DNA of 16,855 bases, from assembly GCA_002435835.1 (NCBI GenBank), contig DIVM01000107.1, positions 1-16,855 of the forward strand, in the 5' to 3' direction. The notes below the pieces were generated by a model. That model made no database searches. It saw only the letters and a program-made list of their open reading frames with translations, and was not told the origin of the DNA. Position numbers and translations under genes: made by a program. The number at the start of each line of letters is the position of its first letter. The stretch's first letter is position 1. This DNA is from Firmicutes bacterium UBA6132 (lineage in GTDB: Bacteria > Bacillota_A > Clostridia > Tissierellales > Sedimentibacteraceae). Shown piece after piece: positions 1-6,343 of the stretch.

Positions 1-1
1 A

Positions 2-382
2 AGAAAATCTATCAGTGAAAATTTTAGCTATTTGACAGGTGGTCATTACAAGGAAGTCAACATAGACGAAAATATGAATATTTCAGTAGTGAGAGAAGAT
101 AATAAAAAAAACATAGACATAGAAAGTTTAAGTGGAGGAACGCTTGATCAGCTTTATTTATCTCTTAGAATTAGTTTAAGTAATATTTTAAGTGGAAATC
201 AAAATATTCCTATTATTCTTGATGACAGTTTTGTTCAGTATGACTCAGGTAGGCTAAAAAACTCTTTACAAATGCTCGTTAAGGAAAGTGAAAGAAGGCA
301 AGTTATTTTATTTACTTGTCAAGAAAGAGAAGTTGAATTAGCAAAACAATTAAATGTAAAATTCAATTATCTAAAATTATGA
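2..382 (+). CDS. C-terminal part of SMC/SbcC-like ATPase (YhaN type), partial at 5' end
   Basis: Only the last 126 residues are present; the reading frame is open from base 2, so the Met at base 32 is internal. The visible part holds an ABC-type signature (LSGGT followed by DQLYLSLR) and, about 30 residues on, a Walker B/D-loop region (PIILDDSFVQYD), followed by a late beta strand (VILFTCQ). This order is typical of the C-terminal head of SbcC/Rad50-like ATPases, and the DQLYLSLR plus LDDSF wording resembles the YhaN group, which usually pairs with a YhaO nuclease. The role would be DNA end processing or repair in the cytoplasm, but the missing N-terminus prevents a firm family call. The gene ends 25 bp before a metallophosphoesterase. 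It is unlikely to belong to the catabolic system downstream. Confidence 0.8.
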   Translation, partial: RKSISENFSYLTGGHYKEVNIDENMNISVVREDNKKNIDIESLSGGTLDQLYLSLRISLSNILSGNQNIPIILDDSFVQYDSGRLKNSLQMLVKESERRQVILFTCQEREVELAKQLNVKFNYLKL

Positions 383-407
383 TCAAATTATAAAAAGGAT
401 TATTTAT

Positions 408-1097
408 ATGAATGTATATGCTATAGCTGATTTACACTTTGACAGTAAAAAAGAAAAACCCATGAACATATTTGGTGACAATTGGATATGTCATGAAGAA
501 AACATCGTAAATAATTGGGAAATTACTGTTAAGTCCAATGACTTAGTTCTTGTTCCAGGAGATATTTCTTGGGCAGTGAAATTAGAAGATGCAAAAATAG
601 ATTTGCAAAAAATAGATGAACTACCTGGCATAAAAATAATAGGTAAAGGAAATCACGATTATTGGTGGTCAACATCAAATAAACTTGACAACCTTAGAAT
701 GAAAACTATTAAATTTCTTAAAAACAATTATTACGAATTTGATGATGTAATTGTATGTGGTACAAGAGGTTGGGATTCAATGGAAGAACATTCTGAAGAA
801 ACAAACAATGAAAAAATATATTTAAGAGAATTAAGCCGGTTTAAAATTTCTTTGGAAAATATTAAAGGAAGTAAAAAACATAAAATAGCTATGTTGCATT
901 ATCCTCCTTTTACAAGTGAACAAGAACCTAATGAGTTTTTTATTTTAATGAAAGAATATAAAATAAATACATGCATTTACGGACATCTTCATGGAGAAGA
1001 TGGACATAAGAATATTATTGAAGGCGAAGTAGATGGAATAACACTTCATTGTGTGGCCTCAGATTACTTAGATTTTAAAGTTAAAAAAATAAAGTAA
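408..1097 (+). CDS. Metallophosphoesterase (predicted phosphohydrolase)
   Basis: This 229-residue protein has the full calcineurin-like metal-site set: D8-x-H10 (ADLHFD), G51-D52, G81-N82-H83-D84 (GNHDYWW), H164 (MLHYPP) and G192-H193-L194-H195. It should bind two metal ions and hydrolyse a phosphoester; the substrate is unknown. It is a stand-alone catalytic domain with no signal peptide or membrane segment, so it is cytoplasmic. The ATG at 408 follows an AAAAAGGA ribosome-binding site near 391-398. It lies 25 bp after the SMC-like ATPase and could be co-transcribed with it. It is much shorter than SbcD/YhaO nucleases (about 400 residues) and lacks their cap region, so a role as the partner nuclease is doubtful. 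Confidence 0.85.
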   Translation: MNVYAIADLHFDSKKEKPMNIFGDNWICHEENIVNNWEITVKSNDLVLVPGDISWAVKLEDAKIDLQKIDELPGIKIIGKGNHDYWWSTSNKLDNLRMKTIKFLKNNYYEFDDVIVCGTRGWDSMEEHSEETNNEKIYLRELSRFKISLENIKGSKKHKIAMLHYPPFTSEQEPNEFFILMKEYKINTCIYGHLHGEDGHKNIIEGEVDGITLHCVASDYLDFKVKKIK

Positions 1098-1178
1098 TAA
1101 AAATATATTAAATAAAACTAATAATTGATTAAATATAATATTCATGACTTTACTTTACTTATGATTTAGGAGAAAATA

Positions 1179-3092
1179 ATGTACAAAATAGCTGTAATAT
1201 ATTCATCATATTCTGACATAAAAGAAATTTCTGAAGAATTTAATAATAAGAAAGATTATTTTATTCAAATAGAAGAAGTTGTTCTTGATAAAGCCATTGA
1301 AGTTGCAAAAAATTATGAAGAACAAAATTTTGATTTAATTATAAGTAGGGGAAGTACTGGCGCTTTAATTAGAAAAGCAGTTAATATACCCGTAGTAAAT
1401 ATTGAGGTTTCTACTACTGATTTTTTAAGTACATTATATGGGGCAAAAAAGTATAGTAAAAATATTTTTGTATCATTGTATGATGATAATATGAGGCCTT
1501 ATGATTTTCAATTAATTAAAGAAATATTAAATTTAAGTGATGAAGAGTTATATGTTTATTATTATAAAAATGAGGATGAATTAAAAAAATATATTGCTTG
1601 CATTAATAATAAATATATTGATCCTGTAATTGTGGGAACTGGAGCTTATACTATTGATATTGCAAGAAGATATAATATGAAAGCTATGATGGTGCATTCA
1701 AAAAGAGAAGCTATTTATAAGGCATTTGAAGAAGCTACAAGAATTATTGATACTACCAAAAAACATATACAGCTTAGTTATATGATAGATTCATTTTTAA
1801 AGGAAACATCAACGGGTATAATTTTTCTTGATAAAGATGAAAAAATTACATTCATTAGCAATAATATATGTGATTTATTAAATATTAATAAATGTTTATT
1901 TATAGAACAGCATATTAATTATTTAATTAAAAATGTAGATTTGTTTTATGAATTTACTTTTAATAAAAATAGTTATTGTTCCGAGTATAATGGTAAGGCG
2001 TTTAATGTATCAAAACTGCCTTTAACTAATTCAAAAGATGTTTTAGGATATGCAATATCAGTTGATAATGCAGAAAATAACTTTACTAAAATAGTTCCAG
2101 TAAAAAAAATCATTTATAATAATAAAGGATTAAGAGCAAAATATAAATTTGATGATATAGTCGGAAATACTACCTCAATGTATAAATTAATAGAAAGAGC
2201 AAAAAGTTTCAGTAAATCAGATGCTAATATATTAATAATTGGCGAAAGCGGAACTGGAAAGGAACTACTATCAAGTAGTATCCATAATTACAGTAATAGG
2301 TCTACGGAGCCATTTGTAGCAATAAATTGTGCTTCGTTACCTCAAAGCCTACTTGAAAGCGAATTGTTCGGATATGAAGAAGGGGCTTTTACTGGAGCGA
2401 AAAAGGGTGGTAAATTAGGTATTTTTGAATTAGCTGAAAATGGGACAGTATTTCTTGATGAAATATCAGAAATAACATTATCAGCTCAAGCACAACTTTT
2501 GAGAGTTCTGCAAGAAAAAATGATAATGCGTATAGGTGGTAATAAAATGATACCTATAAATGCAAGAGTTATAGCTGCAACAAATGCAGACTTACAACAA
2601 CGCATTAAATTAGGAACATTTAGAGAAGACTTATTTCATAGGTTAAATGTATTAAATTTGAGAATACCTGCATTAAGAGATCGAAAAGATGATATTCCGT
2701 TATTGATAAATCATTTTTTAGAAAAATATTCTTATAAAGAATCAATTGATATACCAAATATTTTTATTCAAAAATTAAAAAGTTATAATTGGCATGGAAA
2801 TATTAGAGAACTACAAAATTTTGTAGAAAAGTTTGTTATTCTCTCAAATGATTTTCCAGATAAGTTTAAATTATTAGAAGAACTTTATTTTGATTTAATG
2901 AATAATGAAAAATACGAAAATAAGGATTCTGATATGATGCAGATAGAAGTTTCTTCGTTAAAAGAAATGGAAATGCAAATAATCAGAAAATTATATAATG
3001 AATGCTTTGATAACAAAGTGAATCTTGCAAAAAAATTAGGTATAAGCAGAACGAATTTATGGAATAAGTTAAAAGAGATGAACTTAGAATAA
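1179..3092 (+). CDS. Sigma-54-dependent transcriptional activator with PrpR-type N-terminal sensor domain
   Basis: This 637-residue enhancer-binding protein has four parts. Residues 1-190 resemble the PrpR_N ligand-sensing domain (RGSTGALIRKAVNIPVVNIE at 57-76). Residues about 200-300 look like a PAS domain. Residues about 325-555 form the AAA+ domain, with Walker A GESGTGKE at 355-362, the sigma-54 contact loop GAFTGA at 402-407, and Walker B GTVFLDE at 422-428. A Fis-type helix-turn-helix (LAKKLGISRTNLWNKLKEM) ends the protein. An AGGAG at 1168-1172 supports the ATG. PrpR itself senses 2-methylcitrate, so a di- or tricarboxylate intermediate is a plausible effector here (inference). The gene directly precedes a sigma-54 promoter with dyad sites, so it very likely switches on the downstream catabolic operon. 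Confidence 0.95.
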   Translation: MYKIAVIYSSYSDIKEISEEFNNKKDYFIQIEEVVLDKAIEVAKNYEEQNFDLIISRGSTGALIRKAVNIPVVNIEVSTTDFLSTLYGAKKYSKNIFVSLYDDNMRPYDFQLIKEILNLSDEELYVYYYKNEDELKKYIACINNKYIDPVIVGTGAYTIDIARRYNMKAMMVHSKREAIYKAFEEATRIIDTTKKHIQLSYMIDSFLKETSTGIIFLDKDEKITFISNNICDLLNINKCLFIEQHINYLIKNVDLFYEFTFNKNSYCSEYNGKAFNVSKLPLTNSKDVLGYAISVDNAENNFTKIVPVKKIIYNNKGLRAKYKFDDIVGNTTSMYKLIERAKSFSKSDANILIIGESGTGKELLSSSIHNYSNRSTEPFVAINCASLPQSLLESELFGYEEGAFTGAKKGGKLGIFELAENGTVFLDEISEITLSAQAQLLRVLQEKMIMRIGGNKMIPINARVIAATNADLQQRIKLGTFREDLFHRLNVLNLRIPALRDRKDDIPLLINHFLEKYSYKESIDIPNIFIQKLKSYNWHGNIRELQNFVEKFVILSNDFPDKFKLLEELYFDLMNNEKYENKDSDMMQIEVSSLKEMEMQIIRKLYNECFDNKVNLAKKLGISRTNLWNKLKEMNLE

Positions 3093-3094
3093 TT

Positions 3095-3111
3095 AGTTCA
3101 AATTTTGAACT
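3095..3111 (+). promoter_or_regulatory. Perfect dyad, likely upstream activator site
   Basis: AGTTCAAATTTTGAACT is a perfect 8-bp inverted repeat around one central T; with one mismatch it extends to AATT...GATT (3091-3115). It starts 3 bp after the regulator's stop codon and is centred about 164 bp upstream of the predicted sigma-54 start point, a normal place for an enhancer-binding protein site. Binding by the adjacent regulator is inferred. Confidence 0.6.
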
Positions 3112-3138
3112 GATTATGTATAAAATAATAACATGTTA

Positions 3139-3190
3139 AAAAAAGTATGGCAAACATTTTAATGGAACAAAATGTTTGCCATACTTTTTT
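3139..3190 (+). terminator. Perfect 22-bp hairpin, rho-independent terminator of the regulator gene
   Basis: The left arm (3139-3160) and right arm (3169-3190) are perfectly complementary over 22 bp around an 8-base loop (AATGGAAC). The arms end in A6 on the left and T6 on the right, so the structure could stop transcription in both directions. The core is GTATGGCAAACA. It lies 46 bp after the regulator and upstream of the predicted start point of the next operon, so it separates the two transcripts. Confidence 0.85.
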
Positions 3191-3191
3191 G

Positions 3192-3208
3192 TGTTCAAAT
3201 TCTCAAAT
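3192..3208 (+). promoter_or_regulatory. Second, degenerate copy of the activator dyad
   Basis: TGTTCAAATTCTCAAAT matches the perfect dyad at 3095-3111 in 13 of 17 positions, with the left half-site GTTCAAATT intact. It is centred 97 bp after the first copy and about 67 bp upstream of the predicted start point. Two sites would suit cooperative binding of an activator, but in AT-rich DNA chance similarity is possible. Confidence 0.4.
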
Positions 3209-3239
3209 AAGTAATTTATATAAAGTTTTTGTTAATGTT

Positions 3240-3256
3240 TTGGCACAGAAAATGCT
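3240..3256 (+). promoter_or_regulatory. Sigma-54 (-24/-12) promoter of the catabolic operon
   Basis: TTGGCACAGAAAATGCT fits the TTGGCAC-N5-TTGCT consensus with a single mismatch (A for the first T of TTGC). The invariant GG (3242-3243) and GC (3254-3255) are exactly 10 bases apart. The predicted start point is near 3267, leaving a leader of about 27 bases before the first gene. The neighbouring sigma-54 activator makes this assignment strong. Confidence 0.85.
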
Positions 3257-3280
3257 ATTAATATATATGAATACAACATT

Positions 3281-3286
3281 GGGAGG
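3281..3286 (+). promoter_or_regulatory. Ribosome-binding site fixing a TTG start
   Basis: GGGAGG lies 7 bases before TTG at 3294. It decides the start of the beta subunit, because the in-frame ATG at 3147 lies inside the terminator hairpin and upstream of the predicted transcript start. Confidence 0.8.
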
Positions 3287-3293
3287 GAAAAAA

Positions 3294-3800
3294 TTGCAAA
3301 TATCTATGCCAGTTTCAGATTCGTTAATTAAAGAATTGAAAGTAAATGATACAGTAGAAATAACAGGAATTATATATTGTGGGAGAGATGCTGTTCTTCC
3401 TAAAATAGCTGAGCTACTCAAAAATGGGGAATGGAGTGAAATGGGGATAGACTTAAATGGATCAGCTATTTTTCATACAGCAGTAAGTCCTGCAGGTATA
3501 GGTCCAACATCAAGCAATAAAGTTGATATAGAATCTTCTATTCCTGAATTGTCTAAAGCAGGAATCAAATTTCACATAGGAAAGGGAAGTTTAAGTAAGG
3601 AATCTGTTGAAGCTTTAAAAAAATATAATTCTATATTTCTTGTTACACCACCAAATACAGCTCTGTTAACTTCTAAAATAACTAAAAAAGAAATAGCCGC
3701 ATTTGAAGATGAAGGTATGGAAGCTTTTAGCAGAATAGAAGTTGTAAATTTTCCAGCAATAGTTGCTATTGCACACGGAGAATCTATTTTTGACAAATAA
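3294..3800 (+). CDS. Class I fumarase/mesaconase/tartrate dehydratase-type hydro-lyase, beta subunit
   Basis: From the TTG start this is a 168-residue protein matching the C-terminal (beta) part of iron-sulfur fumarases. Visible family features are TGIIYCGRDAVLPKI (24-38), the segment SPAGIGPTSSNKVD (65-78, where the family has an AGPTTSxRMD-like stretch) and GKGSLS (96-101). It should pair with the alpha subunit encoded next to form a [4Fe-4S] enzyme that adds or removes water on a dicarboxylate such as fumarate, mesaconate or an analogue. The ATG 147 bp upstream is excluded by the terminator and promoter positions. The beta gene precedes alpha here, while most bacteria use alpha then beta. 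The neighbouring ammonia-lyase suggests it hydrates that enzyme's unsaturated product; the exact substrate is inferred. Confidence 0.85.
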   Translation: MQISMPVSDSLIKELKVNDTVEITGIIYCGRDAVLPKIAELLKNGEWSEMGIDLNGSAIFHTAVSPAGIGPTSSNKVDIESSIPELSKAGIKFHIGKGSLSKESVEALKKYNSIFLVTPPNTALLTSKITKKEIAAFEDEGMEAFSRIEVVNFPAIVAIAHGESIFDK

Positions 3801-3810
3801 AGGAGTCACT

Positions 3811-4668
3811 ATGATTAAATATGAAGATTTAGTTAATAAAACTGCAGAAACTCTTGTTAATGCTAGCACAATTTTTAGTCCTGACAAAATAGAAGCATAT
3901 GAAAGAGCTATAGAAGCAGAAGAAAATCCTAATGCAAAATGGGTACTACAAAGTATTATAGAGAATAGCTCTGTAGCAAAGGAAATAAAATTTCCCTTAT
4001 GTGATGATACAGGGATACCACATATTTTTTTAGAAATAGGTGATAGCGCAGTACTACCAAAAGGATTTATTAATGCCATTAAAGAAGGAGTAAAAATAGG
4101 ATTACGCCAACTTCCGGGAAGACCAATGGCAGTGAAAGGTAATGATAGAGAACGAATAAGTCAATGTTGTGGTTTATCTGAGGATTCTGGTGACCTACAA
4201 ATGGCACCTATTCAAATAAGAGAGTTAAAAGACAGTGACAAAGTTTTACTAACAGTTTTAATGTTAGGCGGAGGTCCAGAAATAAGAGGAAAAACTTTGA
4301 GAGTATTCCACAAGCATTCAGATGAAGTTGTAATAAATGAAATGGTAGAGTGGGCTAAAGAAGGATGTGACAAACTTGGTTGTCTACCAGCTGTTTTAGG
4401 TTTTGGAATAGGAAGAACGAATTTAGAAGCTGCTTCATTATCACTTGAAGCTATGAGACATGGTAATTTCTTAATACAATCGGATATAGAAAAGGAAATT
4501 ACTGATAAAGTAAATGAATCAAATATTGGACCACTAGGTCTTGGGGGCAAAACAACTGTTTTAGGAACATTTGTTAAAGTAGGGCCTCAAAGGGCAAGCG
4601 GCGTAAGGATAGTATCTATGAGAGTGGGATGCTGTTTTGACCCAAGAAAAGCGACTGTAATATTATAA
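3811..4668 (+). CDS. Class I fumarase/mesaconase/tartrate dehydratase-type hydro-lyase, alpha subunit
   Basis: This 285-residue subunit carries the [4Fe-4S] site. Family landmarks are PLCDDTG with C64, MLGGGPEIRGKT (151-162), CLPAVLGFGIG with C191, GPLGLGGKTT (240-249) and a last cysteine pair C274-C275 (VGCCFDPRKA), where the family usually has QCHAAR. Three cluster cysteines are therefore available. AAGGAG overlaps the beta stop codon and lies 5 bases before ATG 3811; an in-frame ATG at 3763 lies inside the beta gene and has no such site. Together with beta it should form a cytoplasmic, oxygen-sensitive hydratase. In Clostridium tetanomorphum a related enzyme hydrates mesaconate to citramalate after methylaspartate ammonia-lyase, and the same pairing occurs here. 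Fumarate or tartrate as substrate cannot be excluded. Confidence 0.88.
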   Translation: MIKYEDLVNKTAETLVNASTIFSPDKIEAYERAIEAEENPNAKWVLQSIIENSSVAKEIKFPLCDDTGIPHIFLEIGDSAVLPKGFINAIKEGVKIGLRQLPGRPMAVKGNDRERISQCCGLSEDSGDLQMAPIQIRELKDSDKVLLTVLMLGGGPEIRGKTLRVFHKHSDEVVINEMVEWAKEGCDKLGCLPAVLGFGIGRTNLEAASLSLEAMRHGNFLIQSDIEKEITDKVNESNIGPLGLGGKTTVLGTFVKVGPQRASGVRIVSMRVGCCFDPRKATVIL

Positions 4669-4745
4669 CGAGTCGAAGATGTCCCCACCTATAGGTGGTA
4701 TCGCCCGACTCGTTGAAGTGGTGTGATGCAATTGCAAACAATTGC
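4667..4745 (+). other. Nested hairpin element in the gap between alpha subunit and amidohydrolase
   Basis: A 9-bp outer stem (AACGAGTCG 4667-4675 with CGACTCGTT 4706-4714) encloses a perfect 14-bp palindrome CCACCTATAGGTGG (4685-4698), with internal loops of 9 and 7 bases. A second hairpin follows: GCAATTG (4728-4734), loop CAAA, CAATTGC (4739-4745), then TTTAT. The first structure begins within the alpha stop codon and is much richer in GC than its surroundings. It has no U-tract, so it is not a simple terminator. I do not recognise a known riboswitch. An mRNA processing or stability element, a partial attenuator or a small mobile palindromic repeat are options. Confidence 0.6.
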
Positions 4746-4800
4746 TTTATACTTAAAAAATAATATTCAAATATAAAAGTAAAACATTGGGAGGATTAAA

Positions 4801-6147
4801 ATGATTATTTTAAAAGATGGTGTTGTTGTTACAGGTGATGGTGTTACTCTTTATGAAAAAGCAAGTGTGCTTATCAGGGGCAATGAAATATTGGATGTAA
4901 CAGAAAGATTGGATCCAGCTCTTGAATCATATGCAGAGGAAGTTATAGATTGTACGGGCAAATGTATAATGCCAGGTATGATAAATCAGCATCAACATGG
5001 AGTTACTTTTGGACCTGTATTTGCAAGTGGAATGGTTAACTACGGCAGAGAAAGAATAATGGAATTATTGGACAGAAACTTTTTACAAGGTTGTACAACT
5101 GTGTTAAATGTTGATGGTTTCGTAACAATGGATGAGGTTAAAGAAACTCAAAAACATCATCCTATGAGAATTAAAACTGCAACAACACATGCTCCAATCA
5201 ATTTTGAAGCAGGAATGAGATGCGATGGCAAGGGGTTAGCAGAAAAACACAAATTAATGGAAATTGAAAAAATGTTTGCTAATGGAGCTGTATGTATTGG
5301 TGAAGTTGGAGGAGGCCACACTCTTGGTGGAGGCGGTCAGGATTATTTATATATTCCAAAAGCAGTTAAAGAATTAAAAGGTATTGATATAGATTATTTA
5401 CAAGCTCGTGCAATGAAATTATCTGTTTTAGGAAGATACATAGAAGAAAGCTATTATGACAGAGACAGAGTTGCTGCTGCTTTAAAAGAACATAATTTAG
5501 ACAGCTTTTTAACTCCTGAAGAAACAAGAGAACTTATTTATAAAACAACATTAGCATCAGTAAAAGTTGCTCTTGATGGATATTTAGAAGCAGGACATAT
5601 TGCAAAGAAATTAGATGTTCCATTATTGTGTCATAATGCACCAACATCTAAAAAAATAATTCATGAAGTAGCGAAATTAGGTATAAACAAATTTGTTGCA
5701 TGTCATTCTAACTACTTATTTACTAAAGAAGAAGCAGTTGAAAATACAAAATATTTGAAACAATACAGCGGGGTAATAATTGAAGTATGTACACATGATC
5801 CTTGGGGAGCTAAGAGATTGGTTTCAACTCCTGAAAACTTATATGCATTCTATGAAGAGGACTTAACGGATGTAGTATCTACAGACTTTGCTAACGGAAG
5901 CTTCGATTCAATGCTTGAAGCAGTAGAGCACGGGGTAGAGTTAGGATTAGTATCACTTCCAAAAGCAATTGCTCAATGTACTAAAAATGTAACTGAAGCT
6001 ATTCCTTTATTAGCTCCTAATTTAGGACAACTAAAAGAAGGATACACAGCTGACGTATTAGTAACTTCATATCCAAATGTATCTAATGTTGAAAGAATAT
6101 ATATTGACGGTAAATTAGTTGCAAAAGACGGAAAGAGATTAGTATAA
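4801..6147 (+). CDS. Metal-dependent amidohydrolase, probable lactam/ring-opening hydrolase
   Basis: This 448-residue enzyme has the amidohydrolase superfamily metal site: H64-Q-H66 after PGMINQ, E168 in IGEVGGGH as the likely bridging ligand in place of a carboxylated lysine, H278 (LLCHNAP), H302 (ACHSNY) and D362 (STDFA). An N-terminal beta-sandwich strand pair and a C-terminal DG-K-LV strand close the usual small domain. GGGAGG at 4790-4795 supports the ATG. Its IGEVG segment and its neighbours recall enamidase of Eubacterium barkeri nicotinate fermentation, but it is longer and has an extra segment around 170-240. Cytoplasmic hydrolysis of a cyclic amide made by the reductase of this operon is the likely role (inferred). 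Other cyclic amides or deamination remain possible. Confidence 0.85.
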   Translation: MIILKDGVVVTGDGVTLYEKASVLIRGNEILDVTERLDPALESYAEEVIDCTGKCIMPGMINQHQHGVTFGPVFASGMVNYGRERIMELLDRNFLQGCTTVLNVDGFVTMDEVKETQKHHPMRIKTATTHAPINFEAGMRCDGKGLAEKHKLMEIEKMFANGAVCIGEVGGGHTLGGGGQDYLYIPKAVKELKGIDIDYLQARAMKLSVLGRYIEESYYDRDRVAAALKEHNLDSFLTPEETRELIYKTTLASVKVALDGYLEAGHIAKKLDVPLLCHNAPTSKKIIHEVAKLGINKFVACHSNYLFTKEEAVENTKYLKQYSGVIIEVCTHDPWGAKRLVSTPENLYAFYEEDLTDVVSTDFANGSFDSMLEAVEHGVELGLVSLPKAIAQCTKNVTEAIPLLAPNLGQLKEGYTADVLVTSYPNVSNVERIYIDGKLVAKDGKRLV

Positions 6148-6343
6148 GTAATAAACGTGATAGGTAGAAAAATCGATAAATTGGGAGTAATTGTAAGAAA
6201 TAAATACTAATTGTAAGATTTAGGTAAAAAAGCGAAAGAAAAATATTAATTATTGCAAAAATTCAAGTGTTAGGTATTTTTTTCGACAAAGTTCTACAAA
6301 AAAACGAATAAAAAATATATTATAATATAAATGGAGGATTGAA
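6148..6343 (+). other. 196-bp AT-rich gap with short phased repeats
   Basis: No ORF, RNA gene or clear hairpin is visible. It contains three similar motifs, TAGGTAGAAAAATCGA (6161-6176), TAGGTAAAAAAGCGA (6221-6235) and TAGGTATTTTTTTCGA (6271-6286), spaced 60 and 50 bp apart. An 11-bp direct repeat TAATTGTAAGA lies at 6188-6198 and 6208-6218. The gap could hold an internal operator or a second promoter for the genes that follow, or be decayed DNA. Confidence 0.35.

Noticed and set aside
2..1097. ATPase and phosphoesterase as part of the new system or a defence system
   Set aside because: They lie upstream of a separately transcribed regulator gene and look like general DNA repair or housekeeping genes.
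1134..1139. TATAAT as the regulator gene's -10 box
   Set aside because: A regulator promoter is likely in this gap, but no convincing -35 box is found and AT-rich DNA gives many such matches.
3147..3293. ATG 3147 as start of the hydratase beta subunit
   Set aside because: It lies inside the 22-bp terminator hairpin and upstream of the predicted sigma-54 start point; TTG 3294 has an ideal GGGAGG and gives the normal family N-terminus.
3763..3810. ATG 3763 as start of the hydratase alpha subunit
   Set aside because: It lies within the beta gene without a ribosome-binding site; ATG 3811 has AAGGAG 5 bases upstream.
4718..4736. Second sigma-54 promoter (TGGTGTGATGCAATTGC) before the amidohydrolase
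   Set aside because: The GG to GC distance is 12 instead of 10 bases, and the sequence overlaps a hairpin.
6321..6326. TATAAT as a sigma-A -10 box before the ammonia-lyase gene
   Set aside because: The start point would fall on the ribosome-binding site, and no -35 box lies at the right distance.
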